From positions 1 through 56,401 of the forward strand of contig JAMYHL010000132.1 in the NCBI GenBank assembly GCA_025531455.1: a stretch of DNA of 56,401 nt, given 5' to 3'. Of the stretch, positions 1-10,862 are shown in pieces (position 1 is the stretch's first letter; each line of letters starts with the position of its first letter). The position numbers were made by a program, and so were the translations under genes. Under the pieces are notes generated by a model. It saw only the letters and a list, made by a program, of their open reading frames with translations, did not search any database and was not told where the DNA came from. Source of the DNA: Apiotrichum sp. Y4204. Taxonomy: Eukaryota > Basidiomycota > Tremellomycetes > Trichosporonales > Trichosporonaceae.

Positions 1-1809
1 CTGTTATGCTCGCTTCTCAACACGTCGCTCGCTTCGCCCAAGGCCGGCGCGGCGGCGGCCGTGCCGTACAACCACCTAGTCTTCCGGGCATCCGACGAGC
101 GCCGCAGTCTCGTGCGTATGTGTCTCATGACGCTGCTCGTCGCGCTCGACTACCGCAGCTTCGACGCCGTACCTGCTACCCCGGGTGTGACCCCCGTCGA
201 GGCCCCGAAAGACGACAATGCGTTCCGCTACTTCCTCTCCAAATTACACCGCAAGGACGACTTTGCATTCGTGCTTGGCGGCATCCTGGGGATTCTCGAC
301 GAGCACATGGCGGTGACAAACAACTATCTCCCGGGGAGCAAGAAGCCGGTCCCGTACCTTCTCGAGGCATTCATGCTCTTCTGGCGGCTGGTGGACCTTA
401 ATAAGGTGAGCTACACGATGTCGCATTTAAGCTGACAGCAGCGCTTCCGCGCGTACGTCTTCGAGTCCGGCAAGGCGGTGGACGTTATTGGCCACATTCT
501 GATATGCTGCCTCGAGTTCAAGGGAGATGCCGCTCAGCACGGGCTCCTGCGTCTGCTCTCTTACCTGCTGCAGACCCTCTCCACTGAGGCGGGCTTCGCG
601 GCTGCCATCAACCAGCCGCTACGCCAAGCGGTTCCCGCCAAGTGGGCAGTGCAGGGCTCCGCCGCCGACTTTATGATCGTCTCCATCTACTCTATTGCTA
701 CCACGCCTGGGCTCAACCCTCTCTTCCCCGCGCTGACTATCACGATCGCGAATGTGGCCCCACACCTCCACCACCTCGGCGTCCAATCGTCCACCAAGTT
801 GCTGCAGCTGTTCAAGGCGTTCTCCGCCCCGAGTTTCCTCCTCGCGGACGAGGGCCACCCGCGGTTGGTGTACTATCTCCTCGAGACGTTCAACGCGATT
901 CTGTACAACCAGCTCAACGAGAACCCAAACTTGGTGTACGCGATTCTGCAGAGCCACCAGGACTTCCAGAAGCTCGCGACGTTCACGCTCCTCTCGGGCC
1001 TGCGCGAGATCCAGAAGAAGAAGGCCATGCGTGTGGCGGCGGAGGAGCGTGCGGCCGCGGCCGCAGCACCTCCCAAGGGTCTAGTGCGCACGAATTCCGA
1101 GCTCGCCATGCTTGCCGAGAAGGCGGCGTTACTGGGCCGCGAGCTTGACGACGAGGACGACACTGATGCCCCTGCCGAGGCCCGTGAGGCTCGTGAGGCC
1201 CGTGAGGGTGAGAACGCCACCTCGTCGACCCCGCCTCCCCCGCCCGCCGACGCGCCCACACCAGCGCGGTCACAGTCGAGTGACCAGCCGATGTCCGAGA
1301 AGGCGCGTGGCAAGATGCGCGCAGTCGAGCCGAGCGAGAGCACAGTGGATGATGGCGACGGCCCATCCGAGGAGGAGCTGATGCAGCTCGCTGCTGCCGG
1401 TGTCCCGCCCAACGGCTACGTGCCGACACAGGAATGGGTCACGTCCTGGCAGAAGGGCTTGCCGCTCGACCCCGTCCTCGTAGCCATTTCGGAGCTCCTT
1501 CCAAAGATACAGGAATCCCAGCCGCCACGCACAAGCGGGCCCTCGAGCAAGGTCTTCAACCTCCTCAAGGGCGTGAGCCTCGATGACGTCCTGCCCCCCG
1601 CCCCGCCCACAGTACCTCGCAAGTTCCAGTGGGGCCCGCAGAGCTGTGTGTGGCTCACCTCCCTCCTCTGGGGCGATATCTATGTTGCGGGCCTCTCGCC
1701 CCTCGGAGTCTGGAAGGACACGACGGTGCGCCTCTTCTACGTCAAGCACGCGCCGCAGAAGACGCGCGCGCCGCAGGTCGACCGCGTGCTCAAGATGATT
1801 GGCATGTAG
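1..1809 (+). CDS. HID1: HID1/Ecm30-family protein, 3' part (5' end outside window)
   Basis: The reading frame is open from base 1, so the start lies upstream. Exons are <1-405 and 442-1809; the 36-nt intron begins GTGAGC, and an alternative AG at 437-438 would add one Gln. Family features seen are the opening LLCSLLNTSL/PYNHLVF block, helical repeats with a YLLETFNAILYNQLNENPNLVYAILQ-like stretch near 870-950, and a C-terminal WLTSLLWGDIYV...GVWKDTTVRLFYVK block. Between about 1150 and 1400 lies an acidic/Pro-rich disordered insert. HID1 proteins are peripheral Golgi/trans-Golgi proteins needed for peptide sorting and secretory granule biogenesis in animals; Ecm30 is the yeast relative. Location and role here are inferred from the family. 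Confidence in the family is high. Confidence 0.88.
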
Positions 1810-2531
1810 AGTAGTTGTAGATGCATGAGCAGATTTATCCCAGCGAGCCAGTTTCCAAAGGAACGAGAACGACTAAGGAATATTACTAATCTGAACAAGG
1901 TTGCTACCACACACATCGATAGTTGAGAGAATGTTCCTCGCTTCCTTTATCCTCGCCCCATCGCCCTCGAGCTGCGCGCGCACTGCCTGCATGGTGACAA
2001 AAAACGTAAACGCGGTGAGTCGGCTGTTAGACCGTCCCTCGGTATAGGGACACGTTGTTTTGTTCAGATTCACCTCACCCATTAAGAAACAGCGGAATCG
2101 AGCCGAGTAGCCTACGCGAGTCCCCCCGGAACGCATTGCCCCTGGGGTGTCAACTACCTCGCCGAAGCACCACGGGGCCTGGACTTAGGTGCGGTGCATC
2201 ATGTCGGACAGGGGGGTTGCTAACAGTGTGAGTGTCTTCTTGTTTTGTTGTTTGTCAATGCCGACCGGCCGGTGTTGTCCCAGACTACATATCTCTCCGT
2301 CACGTAAGATTGACGAGTGCAATACACGGGTCCTCTGCCTCCACTACGCGACGAAACAGTGATTGCGCTGCTGGGTGAGCACATCCTAACGAGTCTGGCC
2401 ATCATCTCCTTCCGGTGGCAGTTCCTCTACTATGGCCCTGTGGCTATCCCCCATCGGTTTTTCTGCAAAACAATCAAAAGTGACTCTCTTTCGCTCTCCC
2501 GATCCCAGTTCCCATAATGATATAGATACAT
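1810..2531. other. Intergenic region between convergent HID1 and DUS4
   Basis: About 720 bases between the HID1 stop and the DUS4 stop on the opposite strand. It should hold both 3' UTRs and terminators. No open frame here has the codon bias of the neighbours, and no RNA gene is visible. Confidence 0.6.
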
Positions 2532-3969
2532 CTACAAAAGGCTATACCCCCTCCTTGCATCCCACATCTTCACTCTTTTCCTCTCCTCGGGGCGCACCCC
2601 GCGTCCAGAGAGATACTCGACGACCTGGGCCGAGCTCGCCAGCGCATTGAAATACGTCTTTTCAGGCTTGTAAAACGTGCTTTCGAGCATGTACGACGTG
2701 TGTCGGTGGAACAAGCTGAAAATAAAACCATAGTCGAGACTGAGGTTTATGAAGTTTTCTATCGCGTGCAATGGCGTGGATTTGTATCCTGCGAAAAGGG
2801 CGGGACTGGGGAAATTAGCAGAGGAAACGATACACACTGATACCCACTTGGCAAGAAGGCCGCGCGCGGCCATGACCCCGTCGACGCGGGTCGCGCGCAT
2901 GCGCTCCGCGTCCTGCAGCTCCCACAGATCTCCATTCGCGACGGTCGGCACGCGGCCGCGCACCATGTCCACCGCGCGCGATATGGAATCAAGACACACG
3001 GGCTCCGTGCTCGCCTGGTGCCGCGTGCGCCCGTGGATCGTAATGTGGCTTACTCCCATTGCGAGCGCATTGTCCACCAACACCTGTGTGGCCTTTTCGT
3101 CGTCGACGCGGATCTTGATGCTCACGGGCCAGTCCCACCCCAGCCTGTCGTGCGTCCGCCGAATCATATCCGCCACCACGTCCGGTTTTCGCAGGAGAGC
3201 ACACCCAATTCCCTCGTTGTACGCCCACCGCTGTGGACACCCGCAGTTGATATCCACGCCATCGACGTGCGGCGCGAGCAGCTCGGCCGCGTCAGCCAGC
3301 GACGGGCCGTTCGGGGACGCGAGCTGCGCGATAAGGCGCCCGCGCACGAGGCGCGACCGCGGCGTCGGCGGGGCCAGAGTCGCAGGGAGGCGGGTATGTG
3401 TCCGTGGCGAGTGGTACGTTTTGTCCGGGTACGTCGCGCGCGGATCGGGGTCGAGAGAAAGGGAGCGGGTACATTCCGCGAGCTCGTCTGCTTCCTCTTC
3501 TTCCCCCCGTTTCCGCTCCTTTGCGTCCGCGACATCCTCCACCTCCTCCCCCTTTCCAGTAGCGTGCCGCCTTGCCGCGCCCCCAATCTCGCCCTTTTCC
3601 TTCAAGTCGTAGTTTACCCCGGGGCGCGATTTGGGCTCCATCCAGAACACGCCGCGTTCGTCTGCGGCTGTCGAAAAGTCTGCGATGCGCGCCTGCTGGC
3701 TCCGGCTGAACTCCTCTGCAAGGATCATCGGCGTGTGCGTCACGTGTGTCTCGTACAGCGAGACGAGGTGGCGGAACGGCACTGGTGTGAGAGACAATTA
3801 CGCAGAGACAGACTTCTTGCGACTCACGCTTTGAACAACGCACAAGCGGGGCAAGCACATTCACCACCTCAAACTCCTCGAGCATGGCGCGGTACGGCAT
3901 CACCTCGGGAGTCGGGAGCGCGGCCCACGCGCCCTCCTCGGCGGGGTCGTACGCGAGGTCGTGGTCCAT
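2532..3969 (-). CDS. DUS4: tRNA-dihydrouridine(20a/20b) synthase, Dus4-like
   Basis: Exons (minus) are 3969-3828, 3781-2848 and 2805-2532, giving 449 aa. Both introns are GT-AG. Splicing the second restores the family string RGLLANPALFAGY exactly, which confirms the junction. Family features are VNVLAPLVR followed after the first intron by FRHLVSLYETHVTHTPM, the catalytic-cysteine motif NCGCPQRWAYNEGIG, VSIKIRV, HGRTRHQ and VANGD. The enzyme is an FMN/NADPH-dependent reductase that reduces U20a/U20b in tRNA D-loops. A charged Glu/Lys/Arg-rich insert of roughly 85 residues (about 105-190) separates ERGVFWM from LIAQLAS, where most relatives have a short loop. An unrecognised intron there is possible, but the frame stays open. 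Confidence 0.92.
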
Positions 3970-5194
3970 GATGGTGGGGAGAGAGTGGAAAGTGGAGGTG
4001 AGAGTGAAGAGTGCTCGTGATGACCGAGGTTTGTGCTGTTCGAAATTTCAGTGTGGGATTGGCGTGGCGATGCGGAGCCCCATAAGTGACAACGGTGGGA
4101 TTTTTGACGTGTGGGATTTTTTTTTTCCGTTGATTCAAAGTTTTCAATCTGACAGCATGGTCTGACACAATAAACGTCTGCGAATGCAAGCGGCAAGCAT
4201 GCATGGAACACCGGATCCTGACGCTCCTGAGTCTCCTGACAGAGGACACCTGGCGGCTCTGATGTCGAGTAGCGGGGTAGAGGCGATAGCAGATGTGAGC
4301 ATCGGGGACGTCGGGGTATTTCCACCGGGGCCACATGGCACCCAGGGCAAGGCGCGCAATGCAACAGGGACCGCGAGGGTAAGCAGAGAGAGCTAGCTAC
4401 ACATCGGATGGGCTGCGGCGCTACAGGAAGCTAGGAAGCACGAAGCGCTGCCCTGGGGTTGCAAAACCCCCTCGACCCGAGCTGAGCTTACCCTTCGACC
4501 CATGGCAGTCGGGAGTTGGCAGCTCGCCATGCGGGGTGAGTGATGGGCTTCAAGGCTTACGGCACGTACATCAATAACTGTCGTTATCGATCCGTGACAG
4601 TAACCGGGAGTGCTGATCATGGGAAGAAGACGGTACATTTCTGATACTGGAGCTGTGTGCAGCTTGTGCAGCTCGTTTCTTGCTCGCCCCTCGCAGCGGC
4701 ACCCGCAGGGGGAGGTGGAGTACACGGGCGTGTCTCGGGTGGTGGTCGTGTCCTGGGCCGCGAGAGAGACAGCCCTGTGTCCTATAATCGAAAGAAGCAA
4801 GGATCTTTCTCATCCAGTACTAGTAGCCTCACTGTCCTGGGTGATGGTGTTGCCGAGTGGCGCGAACAGGTGTCTGGCCCGTCTGGGGCGCTCTGAAGCT
4901 CTGACACTGCCGAACGCATGGCGCCTTGGGATTATTCGAATGGAAATGAGGCAGTTCGTTTTGCGCCTTTCGGGCACCGCAAAACGTGGGGAGCTCGTCT
5001 GCCAGCCGCCAGGCGCGTCCTGTGTGGCCGTGTGGTTCGTCCTCCGACCTTCCGGCTTCCGGGCCTTTCGCCGCATCCGCGACTCGACGACTGATAACAG
5101 CCGAAGGTTGCATGGATCGCACAGGGGCAAGGGGAATTGCATGGGTAGAGCAGTTATGCGCTATGCATTGGTCCCCCGCGCGAGCCCCTTTTGA

Positions 5195-5226
5195 CTCCTT
5201 ATGCTCCTTTACGCTCCTTATGCTCC
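5195..5226 (+). repeat. Short direct repeat
   Basis: The 13-mer CTCCTTATGCTCC occurs at 5195-5207 and again at 5214-5226, a period of 19 bases. It is too short to assign a function. Confidence 0.6.
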
Positions 5227-5292
5227 CTATCAATTTGCCCTGGAGTGTGGGAGCTGCCACTCGCTGGCCCGCTGATGCCATCGCACTATCGC

Positions 5293-5316
5293 AGCTAGAG
5301 AGCTAGAGAGCTAGAG
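5293..5316 (+). repeat. Short tandem repeat, unit GCTAGAGA
   Basis: About three copies of an 8-base unit (GCTAGAGA, the last one imperfect) in non-coding DNA. Confidence 0.6.
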
Positions 5317-6588
5317 CGGCGCCATCCTCATCCCCACGAACCAATGCGAGTCCAAGATCACAGCATCACACGCGTGATCCCGAAAGGCAAAGGAAAGGAA
5401 AAGAAAAAGTCCAATGTTCGTGCGGCAGTGGACGGATGCCGCAATCCAGAGTCAGAGTTGAGCTGGGCTGGCGAGAATAAAGGCAGCCGAGATAGATACT
5501 TACAGGATAAAGAACGCACCCCCCATCTATCTCATCGTACTCACCTTCCTCGCTCTCGAGCTCCATCTCCCTGTGTGCTTGCGCACCCACCTGCACTCCC
5601 GCCCACTCCTCGCGCCTGACTTTGGCGGCCTCGCACTCGTTCAAAAGCGGCAGTCTTTCGTTCATCCCCCTGCCCTCCGCCTCTCGCTCGTTACCACCTC
5701 GCAACGCACACGCACACTTGCACACCTGCACATCTGCGCACCTGCATATCTGCTTACTCGCACCTCGCGCCTGCTGCACACTCTCTCCAGCACTCAGGCT
5801 CCCCGAAACGCCGAAACTCTCAGCTCTCTCCAGCTCTCCAGCACAACCGCGCAGCTCGGCGCCGCAGAGCTTATCCAGAGTTCATAGCAGCAACAGCAGA
5901 GTCAGTCTCAAACTTCGAGCCAGTCTCCAGTTTTCGTGACTCTGCGCTTGAACAATTTCGACGCCGCAAATTCTTTGCTCCTAGTGCGACTGAATCGCGA
6001 TCTCGCGCGAATCTCGCTGCCATTCTGGGTACGATCTGGAACACTCGACGCGCTTAGCCCACGCCTCGCACCGCGGTACAGAGTGTCTCAACCGGGCCGG
6101 CCAGTCTCAAGCCTGGAATTTCGCGTGCCACGAAAGTGTGGCTAGACGCTAAATCACTAGGGCAGCACCCCCGATATCGCGTGGCTCAGCACCCCCGGCC
6201 GTCCCCGCGTCCCCCGGCGCGCCTCCCCCGGAACATTGATTGAATCTTAACGACCGGCGACCCAGAACCCAGAAAAACGTGCTGATAGCCGGCTCCAGGC
6301 GTGCAGTAGCTCCTGGCGAGATTACTCGATTACTCCTCATTTTGTGGGCCTTGGGCTTTTTGGGCTTTGGTTCCTCGTCGTTCCTGTGGCTCTCCCCTCC
6401 CCGGATCTCTGGCGTTCCTCGGCCTCTAGCTGCTCCGCCCTGCTGTTCCCCCCGGTGTTCCCTCCACTGCCGTCATTCAACGTAATCCCCGGCCAGACCG
6501 CGAACATCTGCACCCCAGAGCCAAAGCCACGGAAGCAACATTAACTCGGGACGGCACGTACTGTACGACATTGAGAAGAAATTGCAAG

Positions 6589-7830
6589 ATGGGCGGCACG
6601 CGGGATCTCGTGCGCAAACTTCAAAAGAGGGCTTCGCGTCTCTCGCTCTTCGACATTGACACATCCCCCTCATCCAGCTCCAGTTCCGTCTGCGACGGCT
6701 CAACTCCTCTTAGCAGCGCTAGGTCCCCGCTTTCTCCGCTCTCTCCGCTCTCTCCAAGCCCCCGGTCCCCGCTCTCTCCGACGCCGACGTTTGCGCCGCT
6801 CGCAGACTGCGAATCCGAAAAGCAATCACGGAGGTACACCGTGTGCACCCCGACCGCCTCGCCGTTCATTCTCCCGACTCTCCCTCTCCCCTCCGCTCGT
6901 TCAGAAGTCGCTCCGGCCAGCACTTCCACTCCCCCCATCGTCTCGCCTCCCGCGACATTCCAAAAACTCCAGCCAGTAGAGTACATTGCGCCCCGGCCTA
7001 GACGGTCCCGCTCAATCAGCTTTGACACCCTCAAGCGCAGAATGTCTGTCCTAGTCACCTCGGACGCCCCCCGTGGCGATACGCGCAGGTTCTCCACCTG
7101 CCCCTCGCCCCGCCTCGGCCCGCACGGCGCCCTCGTCCCCAGCTTCCTTGATGATCTCGAGGACTTCACTGCCCCCGTGCCCGTGCGTCCCAGCCCCCGC
7201 ACTGCTCCCCGCCCCATGTCGCACTTTGCCCACGCGCTGCCCCCCGGCGCCGCCGAGCCGGTCCTCGGCGGCATCATCTTTGACGCGCAGCGCGAGGAGC
7301 GCAAGGAACGCAAGGAGCGCAAGGACAAGGAGCGCCATCGCGCAGCCGAGGACGACCTCTTCTTCCGCCCGCCCCGCGCGTTCAACCATCCCCGCTCCAA
7401 CTCCATGTCCGCTGCAGAGAGCCTCGAGCGCCCCGCGAGCACCAGCTTTGCCCCGCCCCGCCCGCCGTCGCCATTCGGCCGCCTCGCCGCCGCTATCGGT
7501 GCTGGTCACCATGTGAGTACCGAATACCATCCATCTCCTTTCCGTCATTCTGTTTGTTCTGGTTCTTCTGGCTGTGTTCTGCTGTGTTCTGTGTTCTGTG
7601 TTCTTGTGGTCCTGGCTGGCTCTTCTTTTCTCGTCAAAATTACATTACTACCCCCCGTTTTCCTGGTCTTGTCTTAGTGCTATTTTCCTGCATTTGCCGG
7701 CCGATCGAGGTGGCCGCGCATGGCCGCGAGCGGTCTGGACCTCCCCACGTGCGCCACCCCCGGCTGCCAGTTGTCCACTACGCACTACGGCTCTCGGCTG
7801 CCGGCTCCGGGCTCCAAAGAGCGGCGCTAG
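6589..7830 (+). CDS. Unrecognised Ser/Pro-rich protein
   Basis: The start is placed at the ATG at 6589 (MGGTRDLVRK); an in-frame ATG at 6571 would add six residues. Exon 1 is 6589-7512. A strong GTGAGT donor follows, and the best acceptor ends at 7677, giving exon 2 7678-7830 and a product of 358 aa. The protein is largely disordered. It has SP/TP repeats (SPLSPLSPLSPSPRSPLSP near residue 50), an Arg/Ser-rich RRSRSISFDTLKRRMS segment that looks like a basophilic-kinase target, and a charged ERKERKERKDKER run near residue 240. Exon 2 ends in a Cys-containing tail (LPTCATPGCQLS). I do not recognise the family. Exon 1 is convincing by codon bias; exon 2 is tentative, and termination soon after 7512 in an unspliced form is possible. 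Confidence 0.62.
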
Positions 7831-9236
7831 CACCGTTCCCACGCTGGCCGGCGGCGGCCGTTCCCACGCTGGCCGGCGGCGAGGCGGTCCCCGGTTCCAG
7901 GCATTTGAGACTGGCGCGGTCGCCGACGCCTCTGGCGGCGGATCGCGATACGAGCCGAGCGAGAGCGCGAGATGCTATGAGGCCCGGTGGCGTGTGGCAC
8001 TGTTGATGGTGGGCGACGAAGGCGTGAATGCGCATACACATACCTGCAGCTTCCGTACTGTACTTTGTGCCTACCGTGCCTCTTCTCTGCATGCCCCGCA
8101 TAGGTACGCAGAACAGCAGGAATTGCAACTGGGAGGTGTGTAACATTGCCCAGACAGACTGGACTGTATGACACATGGCGACGCAGCCTGCACACTCGGC
8201 GGTGCGAGTGTTCGGGCAGGCCGCCGGAATGCCCGATGTTCTTCCTATCAGTTTGGCCTTGTGCATGCGCCATGCACGCCAAGCAGGCTTTGCCAGGGGG
8301 AATCTTGCAAAGCTTGCAGACCCACGCTGGCCTGCGTCGTCGTGTCAGCGTGGGATGGCGGATGGCTGCACGTTGCTTTTGCTGGTTTTTTGTTGCTGTC
8401 TTTGGTTAGGCACATTGTGGAACGCCACTCTATTCTCCTGTGATCCTGTTCTCCTGTCGCCCCCTGCGCTTTCCGCTCCTCCCCCTGTCCGTGAACAATG
8501 GGTCTTGTTCTGCTTTGCATTCTGTCGCATTGCAGACCTTCAACTGCATTGCATTCTAGCACGCTTGCCATCTGCGGTTAGAAGCTTGCAGATGGGCAGG
8601 GCAGGTTGCAACGCGCAGAAGAGAATAAACAGAGTTCAAGGAGTCAAGAAGTCGACAGGGGCAGTGGATTGCGTTATACCCCGCATACGGAGATTATCGC
8701 ATCATTATTTTGATGGTCCCCCTGGCTCTTTTTACGCCACCTTTGTGATGGTGAGCAAAGAGGCATTCGTCGCCATCAAACCATCAAGGACCCATCACCG
8801 AGCCATCAATCAATCAATGGCACGGACGATGCGCAGCACTGATGGATGCGGAATGGAGAATGCTGTTGCTGTTTCTCGCAGTCTCGCAGTCTCTTTTCGC
8901 ATCTCTCCATCACTCTTATGATCACTCTACTCGATTGATTGCAACCTTGTTCCACCCACAGCACCACCACCACTCTTGTGTGTTCACATGACCTCGTCCT
9001 CGTCGTCTTAGAACCCAAAGTCAGCCAAGCCCTTCAGCCTCAGCCACCTTCCAACCACCAAACTCTTTGTCTTGCACTCGCTGCTCATCACCACACTTGT
9101 CGTTCACATCAACTCCCATCCCATCCATCCACTCCCACACTTGCTTGATCATCACCACACCCCTGCTCGTCACTCCTCACCCCGCCCGACCCGCCCCACA
9201 TCCACTTACATCTCTCAGCGCCGCGGCCACAGCAAC
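7831..9236. other. Intergenic region between two Ser/Pro-rich protein genes
   Basis: About 1.4 kb. It begins with a 23-base direct repeat right after the upstream stop codon. The last ~250 bases are rich in CA/CCA and pyrimidines, as expected of a promoter or 5' leader for the gene starting at 9237. No supported gene was found. Confidence 0.55.
7833..7880 (+). repeat. 23-bp direct repeat, period 25
   Basis: A 23-base sequence starting CCGTTCCCACGCTGG is present at 7833-7855 and 7858-7880, identical in both copies and immediately 3' of the stop codon at 7828-7830. Such a repeat could be a replication-slippage product. Confidence 0.8.
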
Positions 9237-10361
9237 ATGTCGCGCGAATCCGCCACTGCAGCGGCTTCCGCGCCAGCCGTCCCACCGCGCTCTCGTCTCC
9301 GTGGCCCCCCGCCGACACCGAGCATGACTTCGTGCGACTCGTCCCCAACGTCGACAGAGCCCTCCCCACATGCATCCCGCGACGACCTCCCCGGCTTCCG
9401 CCGCCCATACGTGCTGGATGTCGCTCCGCCCCCAGTCGACATTGGTAAAAACCTTCCATCTGCGCCGGTCGACTTGGCCACCGACGATGTCATTACTTTT
9501 AGCCGCATGGCCCGCAAAAAGCACAGCAGCGGTACCAGCGTCGACTGGCGCACCGAGCGCGACCCCTTTAGAGTGCGCGACGGGCGTGAGTCCCAGACCG
9601 CCCGCAGCGGAGTGTACACCCGTGAGTAATCTTTTTCTTTTATCATTTCCATCGGATCTGTTGTCGAGACTCGGATACTGATCTCTGCAGCAAAGACATT
9701 CCCTGGTGTCAGCGGCCGCCCGCCTGCGCCCGCACCAGTCCCGGTGCGTGTCGTGTCGCAGCCGCCACCGGCACGGCCATCAGCGCTCAACACGTCGTCG
9801 GTGCGGGCTCGTACCGTGGCTGGCCTGAAGCGTTTCTCGGCCGGCATATCGCACCCGCACCACTCGCAGTCGCAGGCAAACGACAGCGACCTGTCTCTCC
9901 CGCCGCAGCCCCAGGTGCGCCCGAGTGTCACCACTGCGTTTTCGTATTCCTCGCTTCCGAGTTCGAGTGGCCACACGCGCTCCAGCTCGCACGAGAGCTA
10001 CGTGACATCGCCTGCATCTGTCTCGCCTGCGAGCACGCTTCCCCGCACGCCACACCGCGCATCATACTCGCCCTCCTCGGCACACTCGGCATCGTCCATA
10101 TCTCCGCCGGGCACACCTACCACGCCCATCTCGTCTGCTTCCGGCTGCGGCCACTCCCCCGGCAGCGCCGTCATTGCCTCGGGCGACATGGCATCGCCTT
10201 TCACCCGCTCGGAGCTCGAGATGGAGCTCACGCCCAAGGCCGCGCCCGTCCCGATACTTGCGGACGCCAAGCCTGTCGTGGCCCTGTCCCCGACGGCGCC
10301 GAAGCGCGCTCGCCGCAAGCCCGTCCCGAGGTTCGACGAGGACGCCTCGGTCGCAGCCTGA
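9237..10361 (+). CDS. Unrecognised Ser/Pro/Thr-rich protein
   Basis: The start is the ATG at 9237 (MSRESATAAA). Exon 1 is 9237-9621 and exon 2 is 9691-10361; the 69-nt intron has a GTGAGT donor and CTGCAG acceptor, and the junction codon becomes Pro (VYTPKTFPGVSG). The product is 351 aa. The N-terminal part holds a less repetitive block (DDVITFSRMARKKHSSGTSVDWRTERDPFRVRDG-like, residues ~85-120) that is the best candidate for a conserved region. The rest is Ser/Pro/His-rich disorder with many SP/TP sites. A basic cluster (PKRARRKP, near residue 335) could act as a nuclear localisation signal. No family is recognised. Strong third-position C bias and the clean intron support a real gene. Confidence 0.72.
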
Positions 10362-10862
10362 GCCCAAAAGGCTTTGCGCCCGAAAGCGTTGTGTAGTGCA
10401 TCGTGAGAGCTAGATTTGTTCCATATAGTGTGCCCTGTGGCGTGTCGTGGTCGCAGTTCTGTCGAGATCTGTCGTCCTTGGCCGCTGTTTGATGGCTGTC
10501 CCCCTCCTACGTCATCTGTTGTACCCCCATCCTCCTACAATCTTCCTATAGCCCGCCCAGTTGTACCCCTCCTCTATCCTTGCTGGGCAGAGCCCGCTCC
10601 GTAGTGTACACAGATGCACCTCTACACCTGTGATAGATGCTGCGCAGCAGACTGCATGCATGTGTTGTATGCATGCAGCAGCTGTGGATGATTGATAATG
10701 GACGGTGACGACATTGTGGTACATCCCGCTGGAGCTAGCTGTGCCACGCAGCACCAACGCCGCCACGTCACTGGCGGACGATGGCAAGTTCCTCCACCAG
10801 CATCCTTCAACAGGGAACCAACACTCTCGCATCTCTCTCTCTCATCCTCATCATCAACCACC
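10362..10862. other. Intergenic region between the gene at 9237 and the PDI gene
   Basis: About 500 bases holding the 3' end of one gene and the promoter of the next. The last 50 bases before the PDI start are pyrimidine/CA-rich (CATCTCTCTCTCTC-like). No separate gene is supported. Confidence 0.55.

Larger units (their letters stand above)
3970..6588. other. Long intergenic region, upstream of DUS4 and of the gene at 6589
   Basis: About 2.6 kb with no supported gene. Open frames of up to 194 codons occur but lack family similarity and the usual C-ending codon bias. It contains short repeats near 5195-5226 and 5293-5316, and a C/T- and C/A-rich stretch around 5560-5900 that could be promoter or 5' leader of the Ser/Pro-rich gene downstream. 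Confidence 0.55.

Noticed and set aside
4845..4940. Segment beginning GTGTTGCCGAGTGGC that resembles a tRNA D-arm
   Set aside because: No matching acceptor stem, anticodon loop or GGTTCRANTCC T-arm at the right distance.
4610..5194. 194-codon open frame in the 2.6-kb gap
   Set aside because: No recognisable domain, mixed codon use, and overlapping open frames on both strands of equal quality.
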